This document shows positions 34,703-46,420 of a stretch of DNA of 64,000 nucleotides, in pieces. Each line of letters begins with the position of its first letter. Position 1 is the first letter of the stretch. The DNA lies in contig NC_072794.1 in the NCBI RefSeq assembly GCF_028583425.1, positions 26,099,232 through 26,163,231 on the forward strand, written 5' to 3'. The notes beneath the pieces are model-generated. The model searched no databases and was not told where the DNA came from. It was given only the letters and a program-made list of their open reading frames with translations. A program made the position numbers and the translations under genes. Source of the stretch: Eublepharis macularius (lineage: Eukaryota > Chordata > Lepidosauria > Squamata > Eublepharidae).

Positions 34703-35269
34703 CAGTCCATGCATGCCTATATTAAATAATACTTTTGCCCACATCCTAATTTTCTGGACCGGTTTGTATCATGCAGACAGCACAACTGTCTTGGAAAACC
34801 ATTGCTTTAGCAGCAACCAGGGGGAAAAAAATGCAGATCCTTTATTCACTTGCTTCTTTCTCTACCAGCTGGGATTCTTTATTGCCCTGGCCTCATACGC
34901 TCTGCCACATCCGCTTGTGCTGAAACCTGTGAAGCACTTTGTCTGATTCATCCCTGCCACATGACTCATTGCCAAAGGTGACAGTGGCCTGACCAGGAAA
35001 GGAAAGAGCCAGGAAGTGAGTTTAGCATTCTCGTAGCTTGACGACGAAAGTATCAGTGATCACATGGGCCTGTATGGATATGCCTCATCGCAATGCCTTA
35101 ATAGCGAATTTAGCATAGCTGGTTTCTACTTTGGGTTTCCCAGGGAAAAAAAAAAGCATTCAATGAGATCCTACAGTGCAGCACAAAAATATATGGGTTA
35201 AGCTGCAATGAATTCCTCTAGTCCGATCCTCTTGTAATAGTAATAACATGTCAATTTTACACTGACCTT

Positions 35270-35440
35270 CTGGACAAGTTAGCTGGACAGCTGTGGGCAA
35301 AGTCAGTGTTATTACCCCCATGATACAGCTGGGAAGCTGGGGCTCAGAGGAGTGGCTTACTCAAGGCTCCCTGGTGATTTCATGGCAGTAGTGAGCTGAG
35401 TGCTGCCTCGCACATCAATTACTTAACCATTAAGTTACCA
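35270..35440 (+). repeat. Ancient SINE/MIR-like fragment
   Basis: CCCCCATGATACAGCTGGGA, AGCTGGGGCTCAGAGGAGTG and CTCAAGGCTCCCTGGTGAT resemble the MIR/CORE-SINE type of body. Strongly diverged. Confidence 0.45.
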
Positions 35441-35859
35441 GATTTGTTTGCGTGTACAGAAAGGCCAAATGGAGTTTATGGGAAAGAGACAAAGAAAGAC
35501 ACAGTTATGCAGTAGGAATGTCCTGAAGAGTCTGGAGTTGGCGATTGCCATTCAGTGCCAAGGCAAATGCCCTCCTGCCTAGGGCAGCACAGACTGTGCC
35601 CATAAACCACCCCAAAGTTAAGTATGCAAACTCTGATGTATCAAATGTTGTCCATCTCTGTTATAAGACTTCACTGAGACTATATAAGATAATACTAAGG
35701 CATCCACACCAAAGTAACTATGATGTCATAGTTACCTTGTGTTTCAGAAAGGTTTCATCTCTGTATTCAGCTTTATGCTTGTTTTGAAATTTTTTGCTAC
35801 TGTACCCTATTGTATCTGTACATGGGAATATACTAACTGCAGATCCTATTGTATTTTGC

Positions 35860-36175
35860 TCAAGGAATGTCCTAGGTGTTGATTATATTATATTTATGTA
35901 ATCTGTCTTGGGTCTCAGTGAGAAAGGAGGACTGAGGGGGCCTCAGATGCTCCGTTAATGAGTTAGGAACCATAGACTTTACCATTATAGACTCATCACT
36001 ATGTTGAACTGGATTCCTGCTAATGCTATGTCCTTGTGAACTTGTATCTATTTACCCTATGGCATTGTTTATGAAAATGTTCTTGATATTAACTGTACTA
36101 ATCTCACACTGTGTAATCCTCCTTGAGTCTCAGTGAGAAAGGCGGACTATAAATGACATACATACATACATACAA
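35860..36175 (+). repeat. Two consecutive LINE (L2/CR1-like) 3' tails
   Basis: A first terminus TATGTAATCTGTCTTGGGTC, TCAGTGAGAAAGGAGGACTG is followed by a second copy ending CCTTGAGTCTCAGTGAGAAA, GGCGGACTATAAATGACATA with a (CATA)n tail. The second matches the LINE at 57175-58205. Confidence 0.7.
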
Positions 36176-36469
36176 TTAATCCAGTTGCTAATTCCCCTGC
36201 AATAAAGAAGCAAAAGGACCACTCCTTGCAAAGATCCCAAGGCAGCTATTTCCCCTATCATTATTATGTGTGTGTGTGGGGGGGGGGGGTTCATTACACC
36301 CACAAATGCTTTTAAAATAGGCTGCTTTTCCACAATATAATCTTGAATATAATCAAGAGCAGACCTTTGAACTTGGCTATATATCTTCCCCCACTTCCTC
36401 CCCTTGTGAGCTCCTAGATGAATGTGCAAAACAGCAATCCTAGGACAAGCAGTCTGATCTGTTAAATAA

Positions 36470-36700
36470 CTTTATACATAATTTTAATGCCATCTGTCTA
36501 ATTGCCAAAGGCTGACCCTGCCCTCATATCTGCAGATAAACAAATTTGGGCAACGGGGCCAGCCACAGGTACCAATTACAATTCTGCATAAAAATCTTGA
36601 TTATGTGCACTTATAAGACTCGATCAATTTTAGCAGGAGAAAGTTAAGCAAGCGCTTAATTTTCCTACAGATGTCAAAAGGTTCTTAGAGTGCTTAATGT
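36470..36700. promoter_or_regulatory. Candidate conserved non-coding element in intron 2 (e)
   Basis: This repeat-free block has ACATAATTTTAATGCCATCT, CTAATTGCCAAAGG, ACCAATTACAATTCTGC and GCGCTTAATTTTCC. Many homeodomain-type sites, so a possible enhancer. Inference only. Confidence 0.25.
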
Positions 36701-36714
36701 TGTCTGGGCCAGGT

Positions 36715-38765
36715 CTTTTGTTTGTTTTAGTTTTTATTTTTTTTTATTTTTTTTAATAAAAGTTTATTAAAACTGTAAAGCAACTATAAACTGTTAAACA
36801 ATAAGCACACAAAATTTAAAAACATGCATAAAGTCAAAGCAAGTAATAAGTAACACTTAAATATACAAAGATTTATAACTCACAAGAAGTCTATGTTAAT
36901 AATGAGTAGTAATTATACTAAGTAATGCTTATTACAGTATAAGGAATTATAGTTGATCTAGTAAAGAGAAGGAATTCTTACAAAGTACACCAGATACTCT
37001 ATGAAACTAAGAAATATTTTATATATTTGCATATGTATGAAAAAATTTTAGGCCGGGTACGGAGCTGTTATATTCCAGATATTCAAAAAATGGATACCAT
37101 TTCTCCATAAAATTAGTTGTTCTTGGGAAGTGTTCTACTTGATAGATTTTATCATACAACTTTTCTGATATATAATGATCCCAATAAGGTTATCCCCAAT
37201 TGAGGGGATAGCCTTAGATTTCCAAAGTGTAGCTATTGCACGCTTTGCAGCTACCAGTAAGGTGGTTATTAGGTTTCTCTTTAGCGTGGGAATATGGGTC
37301 TGCCAATTATCCCATTGATCTAACGGGATAATTTCTGGTGCCAGAGGAATTTCATATCCTGTTATTTTCCAGATTTCCTTTAGCACTTCTTTCCAAAAGT
37401 TTCTATATGCTGGCACCTCCACCAGCAGTGTTCAAAATCTCCTTCTTCTCCACAATCTCTCCAGCAATTAGGGGAGGATGAGGAAGAGATCAGGGATATT
37501 TTCTTTGGTGTTATATACCATCTGTTAACTATTTTGTAGGTTTGCATCTTAGTGACAATTGACTTTGAGGTATAGGCACTGGAAGACCAATTTTCCCCCC
37601 ATCTTTCTGTAGACTGCTCTATTTGACAATCCTTGTTCCATTGGGCTTGAAATTTCCATAATTTATGTTTTTGGATGGACAGCATTATATTGTAAATTTT
37701 GGATAACAAACCTTTTTTATGAAGATAAGGAGAGTCTAATAGGCATCCAAACTCTGTTTTGGGGGAAGTAATTATTTTTGATAAATTGATGTGATCAGCC
37801 AAATTTTGTAATTGGAAGTACCTAAACCAGTGGATTTTATGATTCATGATATTCTCTATTTCCGATTTTTCTGCTAATCCTTTATGTGTGGTTATATCCA
37901 TTAATAAAGTTATTTTTTCTCAGTTCCAAAATTCTGAAAAGGATTTATCATGACTCTGAGGTAACCAATGTTGGTGCGTGAATGTAGAATATCTTGATAT
38001 CGCTGGAACTAGGTACTTTCTATTTGTGTCCCATATTCTCAGTAGGGAAGCTAAATAATTGGTTTTTTGAATTTTCTTAGGACGGTCTATTGAACGTTTC
38101 CAAATTATATCACTTATGGTATATTTTCCCAAGACAGGTTGAAATATTTTATCCCAAATTGGGGGATTTGCTTGATTGAGAAGATGTAGTACATTAGCCA
38201 ATCTAGCTGCAGTATGATAGTCGTAAAGGTCTAGATATTTAAGACCTCCGTTCGGCACGTTTCTGGCGCAGTATTTCAAAGGCAATTCTCAGCCTTTTGT
38301 TTTCCCAGAGAAATTTGTTTAGCATACTTTGCCATTGGTGTAATTGTTTTCTTGGAATATCAATTGGAATGGTCCTCAACAGGTAGAGTATTTTGGGAAA
38401 GCAAATGACAGTTCTTAAAAAGTTTAATTTGTTTCATTATTTCTGTGTGATTCAGTTTAATGAGTGAGCTGATGTTGGATGAAATGTTTACTCCTAAATA
38501 GTGAATTTGCTTCAAGGCTATTTGATATTTGTAATTTTTTGAGATTTGTTTACACATTGTTTTATCCAAATTAATTGGGAGAATATGAGATTTTGTGATA
38601 TTGACTTTCAGGCCTGCAATGTTTCCAAATTCTGTTAGTAGTTGCTGTAGATGGTATAAGGATGAGTGTGGATCTGTAAGATACAGTAACATGTCGTCAA
38701 CGAACATGATAATTTTAAAAGAGGAGGCCCAATATCGATACCTCTTGTAAGTTGGTGGTTCCTAA
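36715..38765 (-). mobile_element. L1 LINE, 5'-truncated, sense to LHX4
   Basis: Frameshifted minus-strand segments encode the second part of L1 ORF2. The reverse transcriptase catalytic box is FVDDMLLYLTD near 38700, followed by LKVNITKSHILPIN and IHYLGVNIS. The C-terminal part includes FGKK and WKEVLKEIWKITGYEIPLAP near 37380, ending IKSIK* at about 37135. A 3' UTR and an A-rich tail with AATAAA on the minus strand follow to about 36720. At least two frameshifts separate the segments. Truncation lies just upstream of the FxDD box, so it is dead. Confidence 0.88.
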
Positions 38766-38884
38766 TTGTTTTAATATTTATATCATGCCATTTTGTTTAA
38801 AAATAAATACTGGAAGCATATAAAACTGTTAAAACAGGTAACAGCTGTTCAATCTGTCCCTGTTATTTGTAAGTCTTTAACTCA

Positions 38885-39290
38885 GAGTCTCTCTACACAA
38901 GATATCTGACACATTAAGAACACGTGTTGGGAGATGCAATGGTAGCTGGGAAGGGTAGTTTAAAAAGACAGAGCTGGCAGCAGAGCAAAGGCTTTGCTAT
39001 ACACTGGAGCAGTGTGAAGGGGCTGTGAAATGCCAGGAGGGAAACTTCAGCCCGTTATAACCTCTCCAGGTCCAAGCCTGTCTCTGGAAGGCAGCTCCAG
39101 CCCATTTCCATTCCTCACTGCCCTCTGATTGCAATCCCACACAGTTTCAGACTGGAGAGGTGAAATTGACAGAACCTCTGGGGCAGTGAAGATGAAATTA
39201 ACAAACCCTCTGAGGAGCTGTCTCTTAAAACTATGCTTCTCAGCTAACATTGTGTCTTCCTACACTTGACGAACATGCGCCAAGGCGAGC
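38885..39290. repeat. Repeat with TCTCTACACAAGATATCTGAC end
   Basis: The left end CTCTCTACACAAGATATCTG, ACACATTAAGAACACGTGTT and GGAAGGGTAGTTTAAAAAGA resembles the ACTACACGAGAC-type fold-back elements at 24293 and 47879. Inverted GGAGCTGCCTTCC-like segments occur inside. Boundaries uncertain. Confidence 0.4.
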
Positions 39291-40499
39291 GACTCTAAGT
39301 TAAAGGCCTTATTCAAAGTTTTCAGCTGACACCAGCAGAACTCTAAAGAAGGAAGTGTCTGCAGTACAGGAGACAGCAAGTTCCAAAGGGCAGGGGCAGC
39401 TACTGAGAAAGCCCATTAATCTGTCACATTAACACACACCTTTCCATCACTGAATGCTCACAAGCTGATTTAAATGTTAAATGAAATATTTTTAGCAAAA
39501 TTTTCTAAAAGATGGAGTGCCCACCAATTTGATCTTAGGCCCAGAAAATACATATGAAGCCAACAGAAGCAAGAGAGAGAGAGAACAACCTATATAAGGA
39601 AGGAAATACAAGCATCTGACTCCTTTTTCACACACCATGGAGGCAATGAAAGACAACTACCACCTCCATCCCCTGTCAATCATTCAGATTCCAAACTATT
39701 AGAATGCAGGGTCAGTCTTACTTATGGAGCACGTGAGTAGAGTGCATTCTTCCCATTTCACTTTATTCCTCTGTAAATAAAGGGAAGTAGAAAATTCAGG
39801 GAAAGGGGCTAGAATGTCACTGATGACCAGCCCTCCCAGCTGGTCCAACCCTCCTGCTACCATCTCAAAGAGTTCCCCAGTGTTGTGCCCATGCGGACCC
39901 CATGGTGCCCACCACCAAATTTCCTGCGCCCCTCCATCTCACTGGATCAGCCTTCAGAAGATCCCAGGAGGCATTAGCTTTGGATCTGCACTAGAGAGCT
40001 CCCATTTGGAAATAGCTCCCCCTGGATCATAGGACGCTTAACTTGATGCCTCTCAAACTTTTATCATTCCTCTCCATGATGGACTGCTCCTTGTTGCCGC
40101 TCCATAGTGTGCCCACTATGTTTTCTCAAAACTCCAGAAGTGCCCACATGCTCAGCGAGGATAGCATAGAATATCTTGCCCACAACCAAATCAATGTGCC
40201 ATAAGCAGAGAGAATTAAGAAGGAACACCTGTGCCATGTGGATCTGGAGGGCATAAAACTTATGCCCATGAAGTGTTCCAAGTGACTTTCAATGCACTTT
40301 AAACAGCAGCATAGAACAAGATAAAAACAATATCCATATATTATCTCGGCTCTCATATTCTATTAAGATAATGATTTATGGTGATTTTATTGTAGTGATC
40401 CTATATGTACATACTGCTGTAGGCTGCTTTAAATTGTGGGCATGCGTGTTATAAGTTCTGAGCTTGAGACCTTGGGTCAAATGAGCCAATAAATAAAGG

Positions 40500-41010
40500 A
40501 AATAAGTAAATCCTCAAGGGCATTGCCAGTCAACAGCTTCAGCACAAAATATAGAAATCCTCTGCAACTAATTCCTAAAACCAACTAACCCCTCCCGACT
40601 AACTCCTGAGTCAAAAAGACTTCATATATATCCCAAAGGCCCACCTAGCCAGCAAAGGCTCGTAGCCTTTGGAAAATAAAAACAAACCTGGGGCCTGGCA
40701 GGACTCTTTTAGGAGTTCAACAAAGAGGGTGCCACGACGGAAAATGCCCTGCTTCTTGTCATCAAAAGTCCAGCCTCCAAACACAGCTACCTTGGGTGAT
40801 TTCAATGTATTAGCAGGGTGGGCAGGAGACATATTGTATCTACCCAGCTGATTCTAGCAACAAATTATATCAGGTTTTGTCCAACAGAACACAAATACTC
40901 ACAAGTCCCAGAACAACCTGCAAATGCTTTGGAAAGACCCACTTGGGGAAAGGAAAAAGTAACAAAGCAAGCTCTTCGGTTTCCTCCAAGAGGTCTCCTC
41001 TTTCAAAGCT
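40500..41010. repeat. Old LINE/SINE-like fragment
   Basis: The stretch GGAGTTCAACAAAGAGGGTG, CCACGACGGAAAATGCCCTG has the layout of a reptile LINE 3' UTR (gag-less, non-coding). Similar text occurs near 39390 and 43420. Family not settled. Confidence 0.3.
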
Positions 41011-41270
41011 GAAGGGTTAAAATTCTGCATCAAGCTCAGCTCCTCACAAAACAACAAAGCTAAATCCAGTTCAATGGGGCACCAAACAAGCCTGAAACGG
41101 CAGCTTTTTGGGGTTGGGCCTTAATGTGGGACTTACTCTGGCCTGTTGCCACCAAAGAGACGTCTCTGCTGAGCCAATCTTGTGATTTCCTGCTTTGACA
41201 AGAGTTTGGTAACAGTACATGACATCATGGCCTATATCAGTGCCTGTGAATGCCACAGTACCCACTAGGG

Positions 41271-41620
41271 TTGCCAGGTCCCTCTGTCCTCCTGGTGGGA
41301 GGTGGGAGACCCAACACCTACCTGGCTCATTGTGGGTGCACTCCCGGTCCCTGCAATGACATCACTTCTGGGAAGTGAAGTCATCATGCGGGCCGTGGCC
41401 ACCCCCAGGAATACTCCTGCACTCCACCGGGGGGGGGGGGGTTGAATCGGGCTGCTGCGGAGCATGACAATGCTCCTGCATTCTGCAGTGGCCCAATGCG
41501 GGCCTATTCATGACCGAATTGTCCCAGATTGGGACCGAATCAGCCTGAAATGGGCTGCTGTGGAGTGCAGGAGCGCTCCCACGCTCCGCAGCGGCCCAAT
41601 CAGGCCAGACCTCTATGAAC
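41271..41620. repeat. GGTTGCCAGGTCCC repeat with GC-rich body
   Basis: It begins TAGGGTTGCCAGGTCCCTCT and includes GGAAGTGAAGTCATCATGCG and a G12 tract near 41429. The region after 41455 repeats GAGCATGACAATGCTCCTGC, TGCAGTGGCCCAATGCGGGC and, in variant form, GGAGCGCTCCCACGCTCCGC AGCGGCCCAATC. No clear right terminus. Confidence 0.45.
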
Positions 41621-41775
41621 TACATCTTTCTATAATAGAGACTAGAATGCAAAATCCGTTTCAAGAATGATCCACAAGCCAGGGTGGGTGGATGGAAGAT
41701 TTTATTTCTGTCTGCTTCCATTCATAGGCGTCCCCTGTAACTTCCTCCTGGATCCTATATTCCTATATAACATGT

Positions 41776-42042
41776 TCTGTTCTTCCAATATCAAAAAGAG
41801 TCCAGTAGCACCTTTAAGACTAACCAATTTTATTTTAGCATAAGCTTTCGAGAATCAAGTTCTCTTCGTCAGATGCCTGATACAGAGACTGGTCTCTGTA
41901 TCAGGCATCTGACGAAGAGAACTTGATTCTCGAAAGCTTATGCTAAAATAAAATTGGTTAGTCTTAAAGGTGCTACTGGACTCTTTTTGATTTTGCTACC
42001 ACAGACTAACACGGCTAACTTCTCTGCATCTGTTCTTCCAAT
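41776..42042 (+). mobile_element. Fold-back retroposon, copy 3: near-perfect 200-bp palindrome
   Basis: Positions 41791-41990 form a nearly perfect palindrome with no loop, centred at 41890/41891 (TACAGAGACT|GGTCTCTGTA). The arms contain AAAGAGTCCAGTAGCACCTT, AAGCTTTCGAGAATCAAGTT and CTCTTCGTCAGATGCCTGA. The element continues right to TGCTACCACAGACTAACACGGCTAACTTC in pieces. A 14-bp direct repeat TCTGTTCTTCCAAT (41776-41789 and 42029-42042) bounds the palindrome and the tail together. This suggests a single target-primed insertion. The palindrome itself is non-coding. Confidence 0.85.
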
Positions 42043-42124
42043 GGAATGCTCTTCCATGGGCGGGGGGAGGAATACAACTGTGGCACTGTGGAATTGATTC
42101 TTACCCTGCTGAGCAACGCTCACA

Positions 42125-42350
42125 CAGGAGTCATTACTTCTTTTTTAAAACCTGCTTATGTAATGCCATTAGAGAGGTTTTAAATAAAAGCAAACACCCA
42201 TTTCTGCAGGTTAGATCAAACGGCCGTTTCCCCTGCTTCCACCCCTTGTCTCCAGAGAGATCCAAACAGCTGGCAAAACGAGGAGGATATTAACTGCTAG
42301 ATTAAAACGCTCATTAATGCCAGTAAAGGGGCACTGGGGAGTGGTCTACA
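42125..42350. promoter_or_regulatory. Candidate conserved non-coding element in intron 2 (f)
   Basis: This non-repetitive block has TATGTAATGCCATTAGAGAG, GTTAGATCAAACGGCCG, ATATTAACTGCTAGATTAAA and CGCTCATTAATGCCAG. Spaced TAAT cores and an ATCAAA (TCF-like) site are present. Function inferred only. Confidence 0.25.
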
Positions 42351-43149
42351 GGGAGAAAATATTATCTATGGCAGTTCTCAGAATACTGTTCTATTGGGAG
42401 TCTTAAAGACTGCCTAAGATCTTTAGTGCCAGCACTCGTCTGCCCTTCGGGGGCTTCGAAAATGAGATACAGACAAAAGGGGATTCCTCAAGTTTGCCAT
42501 TATTTTGGGCTTTCCTACATCAAGACCGTCATTGCTGGAGCTTTCCCTAGGGTTGCATCCCTAAGGGCCAGTTCTCACATTGTTTTGAGATATGGTTACA
42601 GCTGAGGGGGAAAATTCATAATAAGTCTTCAGTAATTTTTTTCTTGGATATGGAACACGGCAATTTTTTCCCTGTGTATAATGACGTGAAATGTACACAG
42701 TAATCTACCCCCCAGAAGACTCAGATGAGAATCAGCCTTCTGCAGGCAGGCACAAATAAATGAAAGTGATTCTGCTGCTGTCGAAACACACATCAATTTT
42801 TGTTTATTTCACGGGAGTTCTAAACAAACAAACAAAATCCCGATACTCCAGATTTTCAGAATGATGCTTGATACATTAGAAAGGGGAGGCAGCTATAGGC
42901 CAGTACCTGTACCCTAACACCCCCTAATCCCTAGAGTAATTTTAAAAACTGGGGTGTTTCATAAGGCAAAGGCTGAAAACACATACAAGTAAAGATACAC
43001 CTGCTTCTTTAAAAAAAAAACTGGAAAGCCTGCCTGACTCAAAAGATAGGGCAGTACTGGAGACGTAGCCAGGGCTGTGTGACATTTTAAATACATGCAA
43101 TGTAAAATATGAGGCACAAATGGCAACAGCCGACTCCGATCACAGGTGA

Positions 43150-43520
43150 AAAATCCACTGTCATCACTCTTTAGTTATTTATTCATTTTTATGTAGAACA
43201 TGTCTGTGTCACCTTTCCACCCAACTTATTGTCCCCAAGGCAGCGAACAATCAAAATCATTAAAACAGCGTTTAGAAATTCATATTATAAAACCAATTAA
43301 AAACAACAATTAAACAAAACACAGAAACATGCACAGGAAGGAGGGTCAGTGAGGGAATGCCAAAAGAAACCAGCTGGCAGAAGTCAATACTCGTGGGGGG
43401 AAGATTAATCTCCCCAGGGAAGGAATTCCATAATTTTGATGCCATGACTAAGACGGGACTTTCTTGGGTTGCCACCCATCAGATGGCAAGGGCACCCAAA
43501 TAAGGGCCACTGAAGATGCC
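43150..43520 (-). repeat. LINE-like 3' region, antisense
   Basis: TTAGTTATTTATTCATTTTT, CACCTTTCCACCCAACTTAT and TCCCCAAGGCAGCGAACAAT are a typical antisense LINE tail. It is followed by CCAGGGAAGGAATTCCATAA, a common 3' UTR element. No coding remnant. Confidence 0.45.
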
Positions 43521-44094
43521 CACAGTGATCAGGTAGGTTCATATGACAGTAGGCAGTCCTTTAAACATTACACAGTTTGCTCCTTGTTGCCCAAGGTCTA
43601 TAAGTGAGTAGATCAGAAGAATGGGGCCTGCCTAGACATCTAGGAAAAGCAAACCCTTCCCAAGAGAAGAGGTCAAGGGCTGTCCCACTGATTGCTAGCA
43701 CTGACAACACAAGAGGGAAGCCAAGCCAACCACCCTTGTGTCCCACCAATTAGAAAGAATTAGCTATGAGTTGCCACTCCGTCAGTCAGGCCTCTGAGAT
43801 TGTGAGGGGGTCATGGAGGAACTTATCCGGGCAACTGCCTATCATTCTCTGTACAGGCTTTCCCCCTGTTTTGAGAACCATTGCCAAATACATGCCCCTT
43901 ATTCAGTTGCATTAGCCATTGCTAGGGAATACTGCAGGCCCATCACAAATGCTTCTTTTAAACTGGAAGCTGGTCCTGGTTCCTTCTGTCTTAGGGGTGA
44001 CAGGTCTCCCACTATAGTGGAAGAAGTCCCATGGGCAGCTGCCACCCTCCACAGTTGCCTGGTAGGCTGATGGAAGAAAACATAAAGAAAAAAT

Positions 44095-44300
44095 GATGTC
44101 GATGCATGACATACTTTTTTTAAAAAAAAATTATTTTTTATTTTTAAAAAAAAAAATTTGATGCATGACATACTTTTGAGGGCAAACCCAGAAGTGGTGT
44201 CATGTTGCTCTAAGATTTAGCAGGAACTCTATGGTAAAAACAAAGAGTTTCTGCTGAATCCTAGAGCAACATGACATCACTTCCAAGTTCACCCTGGAAC
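44095..44300. repeat. Direct duplication next to a fold-back block
   Basis: GATGCATGACATACTTTT occurs at about 44100 and again at about 44160, separated by A/T tracts. It is followed by inverted arms GTCATGTTGCTCTAAGATTT and AATCCTAGAGCAACATGACA that bracket AGAGTTTC near 44235-44245. The arms include AGAAGTGGTGTCATG and complement. Confidence 0.55.
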
Positions 44301-44449
44301 TGACATTACACCACTAATGCAACAGCACCCCCCCATTTACTTGCTCCCCTAGGCTTCTGCTGGGTGCCAGCCACTTGTTGGCTACTCTAGCCTTACTGCC
44401 TTAAATTTAATTTAATTAAAGAATTTCTACCCAATGAACGCATTAACCC

Positions 44450-44635
44450 ATGAAACTGGTTTATCAAGATCATTACTGGCAGCTCAGATTGGCAGCCACT
44501 ATCCAATGTCTCAGGTGGAAGTCCTTCTCATCACCTACTTACTACCTGATCCGTTTAACTAGAGATGTCGGGGATTGAACCTGGGACCTTCTGCATGCAG
44601 AGTAGGTGCTCTGTCCCTGAGCTACAGCCTCTCCT
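44450..44635 (-). repeat. tRNA-derived SINE, antisense
   Basis: Minus-strand head AGAGGCTGTAGCTCAGGGAC with TCTGCATGCAGAAGGTCCC and B-box GGTTCAATCCCC. The body has TGAGAAGGACTTCCACCTGA. Well preserved pol III boxes. Confidence 0.8.
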
Positions 44636-45960
44636 TAAAAGAACTGCTCCGCAACAAATGTACAGCTGTTTGCATACCTACGTGTTGCATCCAAATGTTA
44701 CATTTTAGTTGTAGGGTTAGATCAGGAGACTGAGAAATGCCATGCGTGAAGTGACCCCTTTGGGTAGCCAGCCACATGATCTGACCCATAGAAGCAGTTT
44801 TAAAAAAGTATTGCTTCCAATAGTGCTTCCAATTCATACTGAATGTGGTACTGGTTTGCAGGCAAATTTTGATGTTTCATAGCAAATGTATGTTGGGCAA
44901 CAGGCAAAAATCTAAGGAAGAAACCTGTCTCAGAAAACAGCAGGGCAATCAACAGTAAGCATTAATGTGGATTCCTTCTGCCCTTTTGCATGGATCAGAA
45001 CAGATGTGCTTTGATGCAGGCAAGGCAGATTAAATCAGACAAAGCTATAGTCCAATTTTGGTTTTAAAACCGCACTAAGGGAGAGGGAGGACGTATTAGA
45101 GATTTGGACCTCTAAGAAGGTAAAATTCCCACAAATAGCATTCATTCGGTAGGGAACTCTAAAGCAGTACTTGGCTTTCCTAGTGAACAATCTTAGAAAT
45201 CCTACCAGGTTGAAGAAAAAACGTTCAAGTATTTCCCACAAAATAGTTTGGTGGGAATGCTGTAAGGAGATTAAGCCCTGGGCGCAAAAGAACCACATTT
45301 CCCAGAGGTTGTTTAGAAGATGGCATGATGGTTAAATCAATTTCAGGCCCAAAATAGAGGCCACAGATAAAGCCTTTACTTGCATAAGCCCTCTGTGTGC
45401 TTCCCCCTCACAGGTCAATCATTTAATTAATCAAATTAATTAATTTAAAGCATACGTATCCCATCTTTCCACTCTGGAGTAAGTCTAGCTTCCAAATATT
45501 AAAAAATCAATAAATTAATTAAAATTTAAATGTACTTGTGCCGTGATGATCCTAGGCCTAAGGCTGAAGAATGAGGGGCCTGGAGGCCTCAAGTAAGCCT
45601 CTCTTCCACAAAGGCCTGAGGCCTTTGTGTAAATTTTCCAATAGGCCTACTGTATCCAAGCTCCTTGCAAGAATTATGATTGGACTGGGGGAAATCAAAA
45701 GGGAAAGCAGAAGCCAATCACTGGTGAAAAGTAGAGATTTGACAGAAAGCAATAAAGAGGGGGTTGTCTGGGGGCTGGGTGGGTGCTCTTGGCCCTCTCT
45801 AGTAAAGCCCTAGAACCAGAGTGGTGGCAGTCAGTTAAGGTCCTTGCCTGCTCTAGGCAAGAGAAAAGGAGGAGGTGTGTGGGGAGGGAGAGGTCCCTGG
45901 AAGGGACGTCCCACCTGTGGCAAACCTGCATGGTTCCACCTCTTTCTGCCTCAACCATTT

Positions 45961-46185
45961 GAGAGCCAGTGTGGTGTAATGGTTAGGGTGTTAGGCTAGG
46001 ATCTGGGAGACCCAAGTTTGAATCCCCACTTTGTAACTGCGTGACCTTAGGACAGAGACACATACTCTCTCTCAGCCTGACCTACCTCATAGGTTGGATG
46101 TTGAGAGGATAAAATGGAGATGTTGTGAGCTGGTTTGAGTTGAGAAGAGCAAGATGTAAATAAACAAATAAATAAATAAATGACA
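45961..46185 (+). repeat. tRNA-derived SINE, plus orientation
   Basis: The head GAGAGCCAGTGTGGTGTAAT with A-box GGTTAGGGTG and B-box AGTTTGAATCCC is followed by CTCTCAGCCTGACCTACCTC and a tail GATGTAAATAAAC(AAAT)n. It is the family into which the 5S-SINE inserted at 10185. Confidence 0.8.
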
Positions 46186-46202
46186 TGCCAATAGCTTATT
46201 GT

Positions 46203-46420
46203 AGGGTTGCCAGCCACAATTTGGGAGTGAGGACAGGCACTCTGTTGTCACAGCAGCGCACAACATTATTATTTCCAATGAAAAACTGGAATTGACATCA
46301 TGACATCAGGGGTGATGCTCTACGATTTGCCCAGAGAGTTGCCCCCAACATCATGATGTCACTTCCAGTTTTTCTCAGTAGTGACATCACTCACTGGAAT
46401 GCCAACAGCATACCTCCCAA
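46203..46420. repeat. GGTTGCCAG repeat with inverted ATGATGTCACTTCC arms
   Basis: It starts TAGGGTTGCCAGCCACAATT. AAAAACTGGAATTGACATCA and TGATGTCACTTCCAGTTTTT are inverted repeats. Similar TCATGATGTCACTTCC-type text occurs at 27220, 41350 and 44270. Confidence 0.5.
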
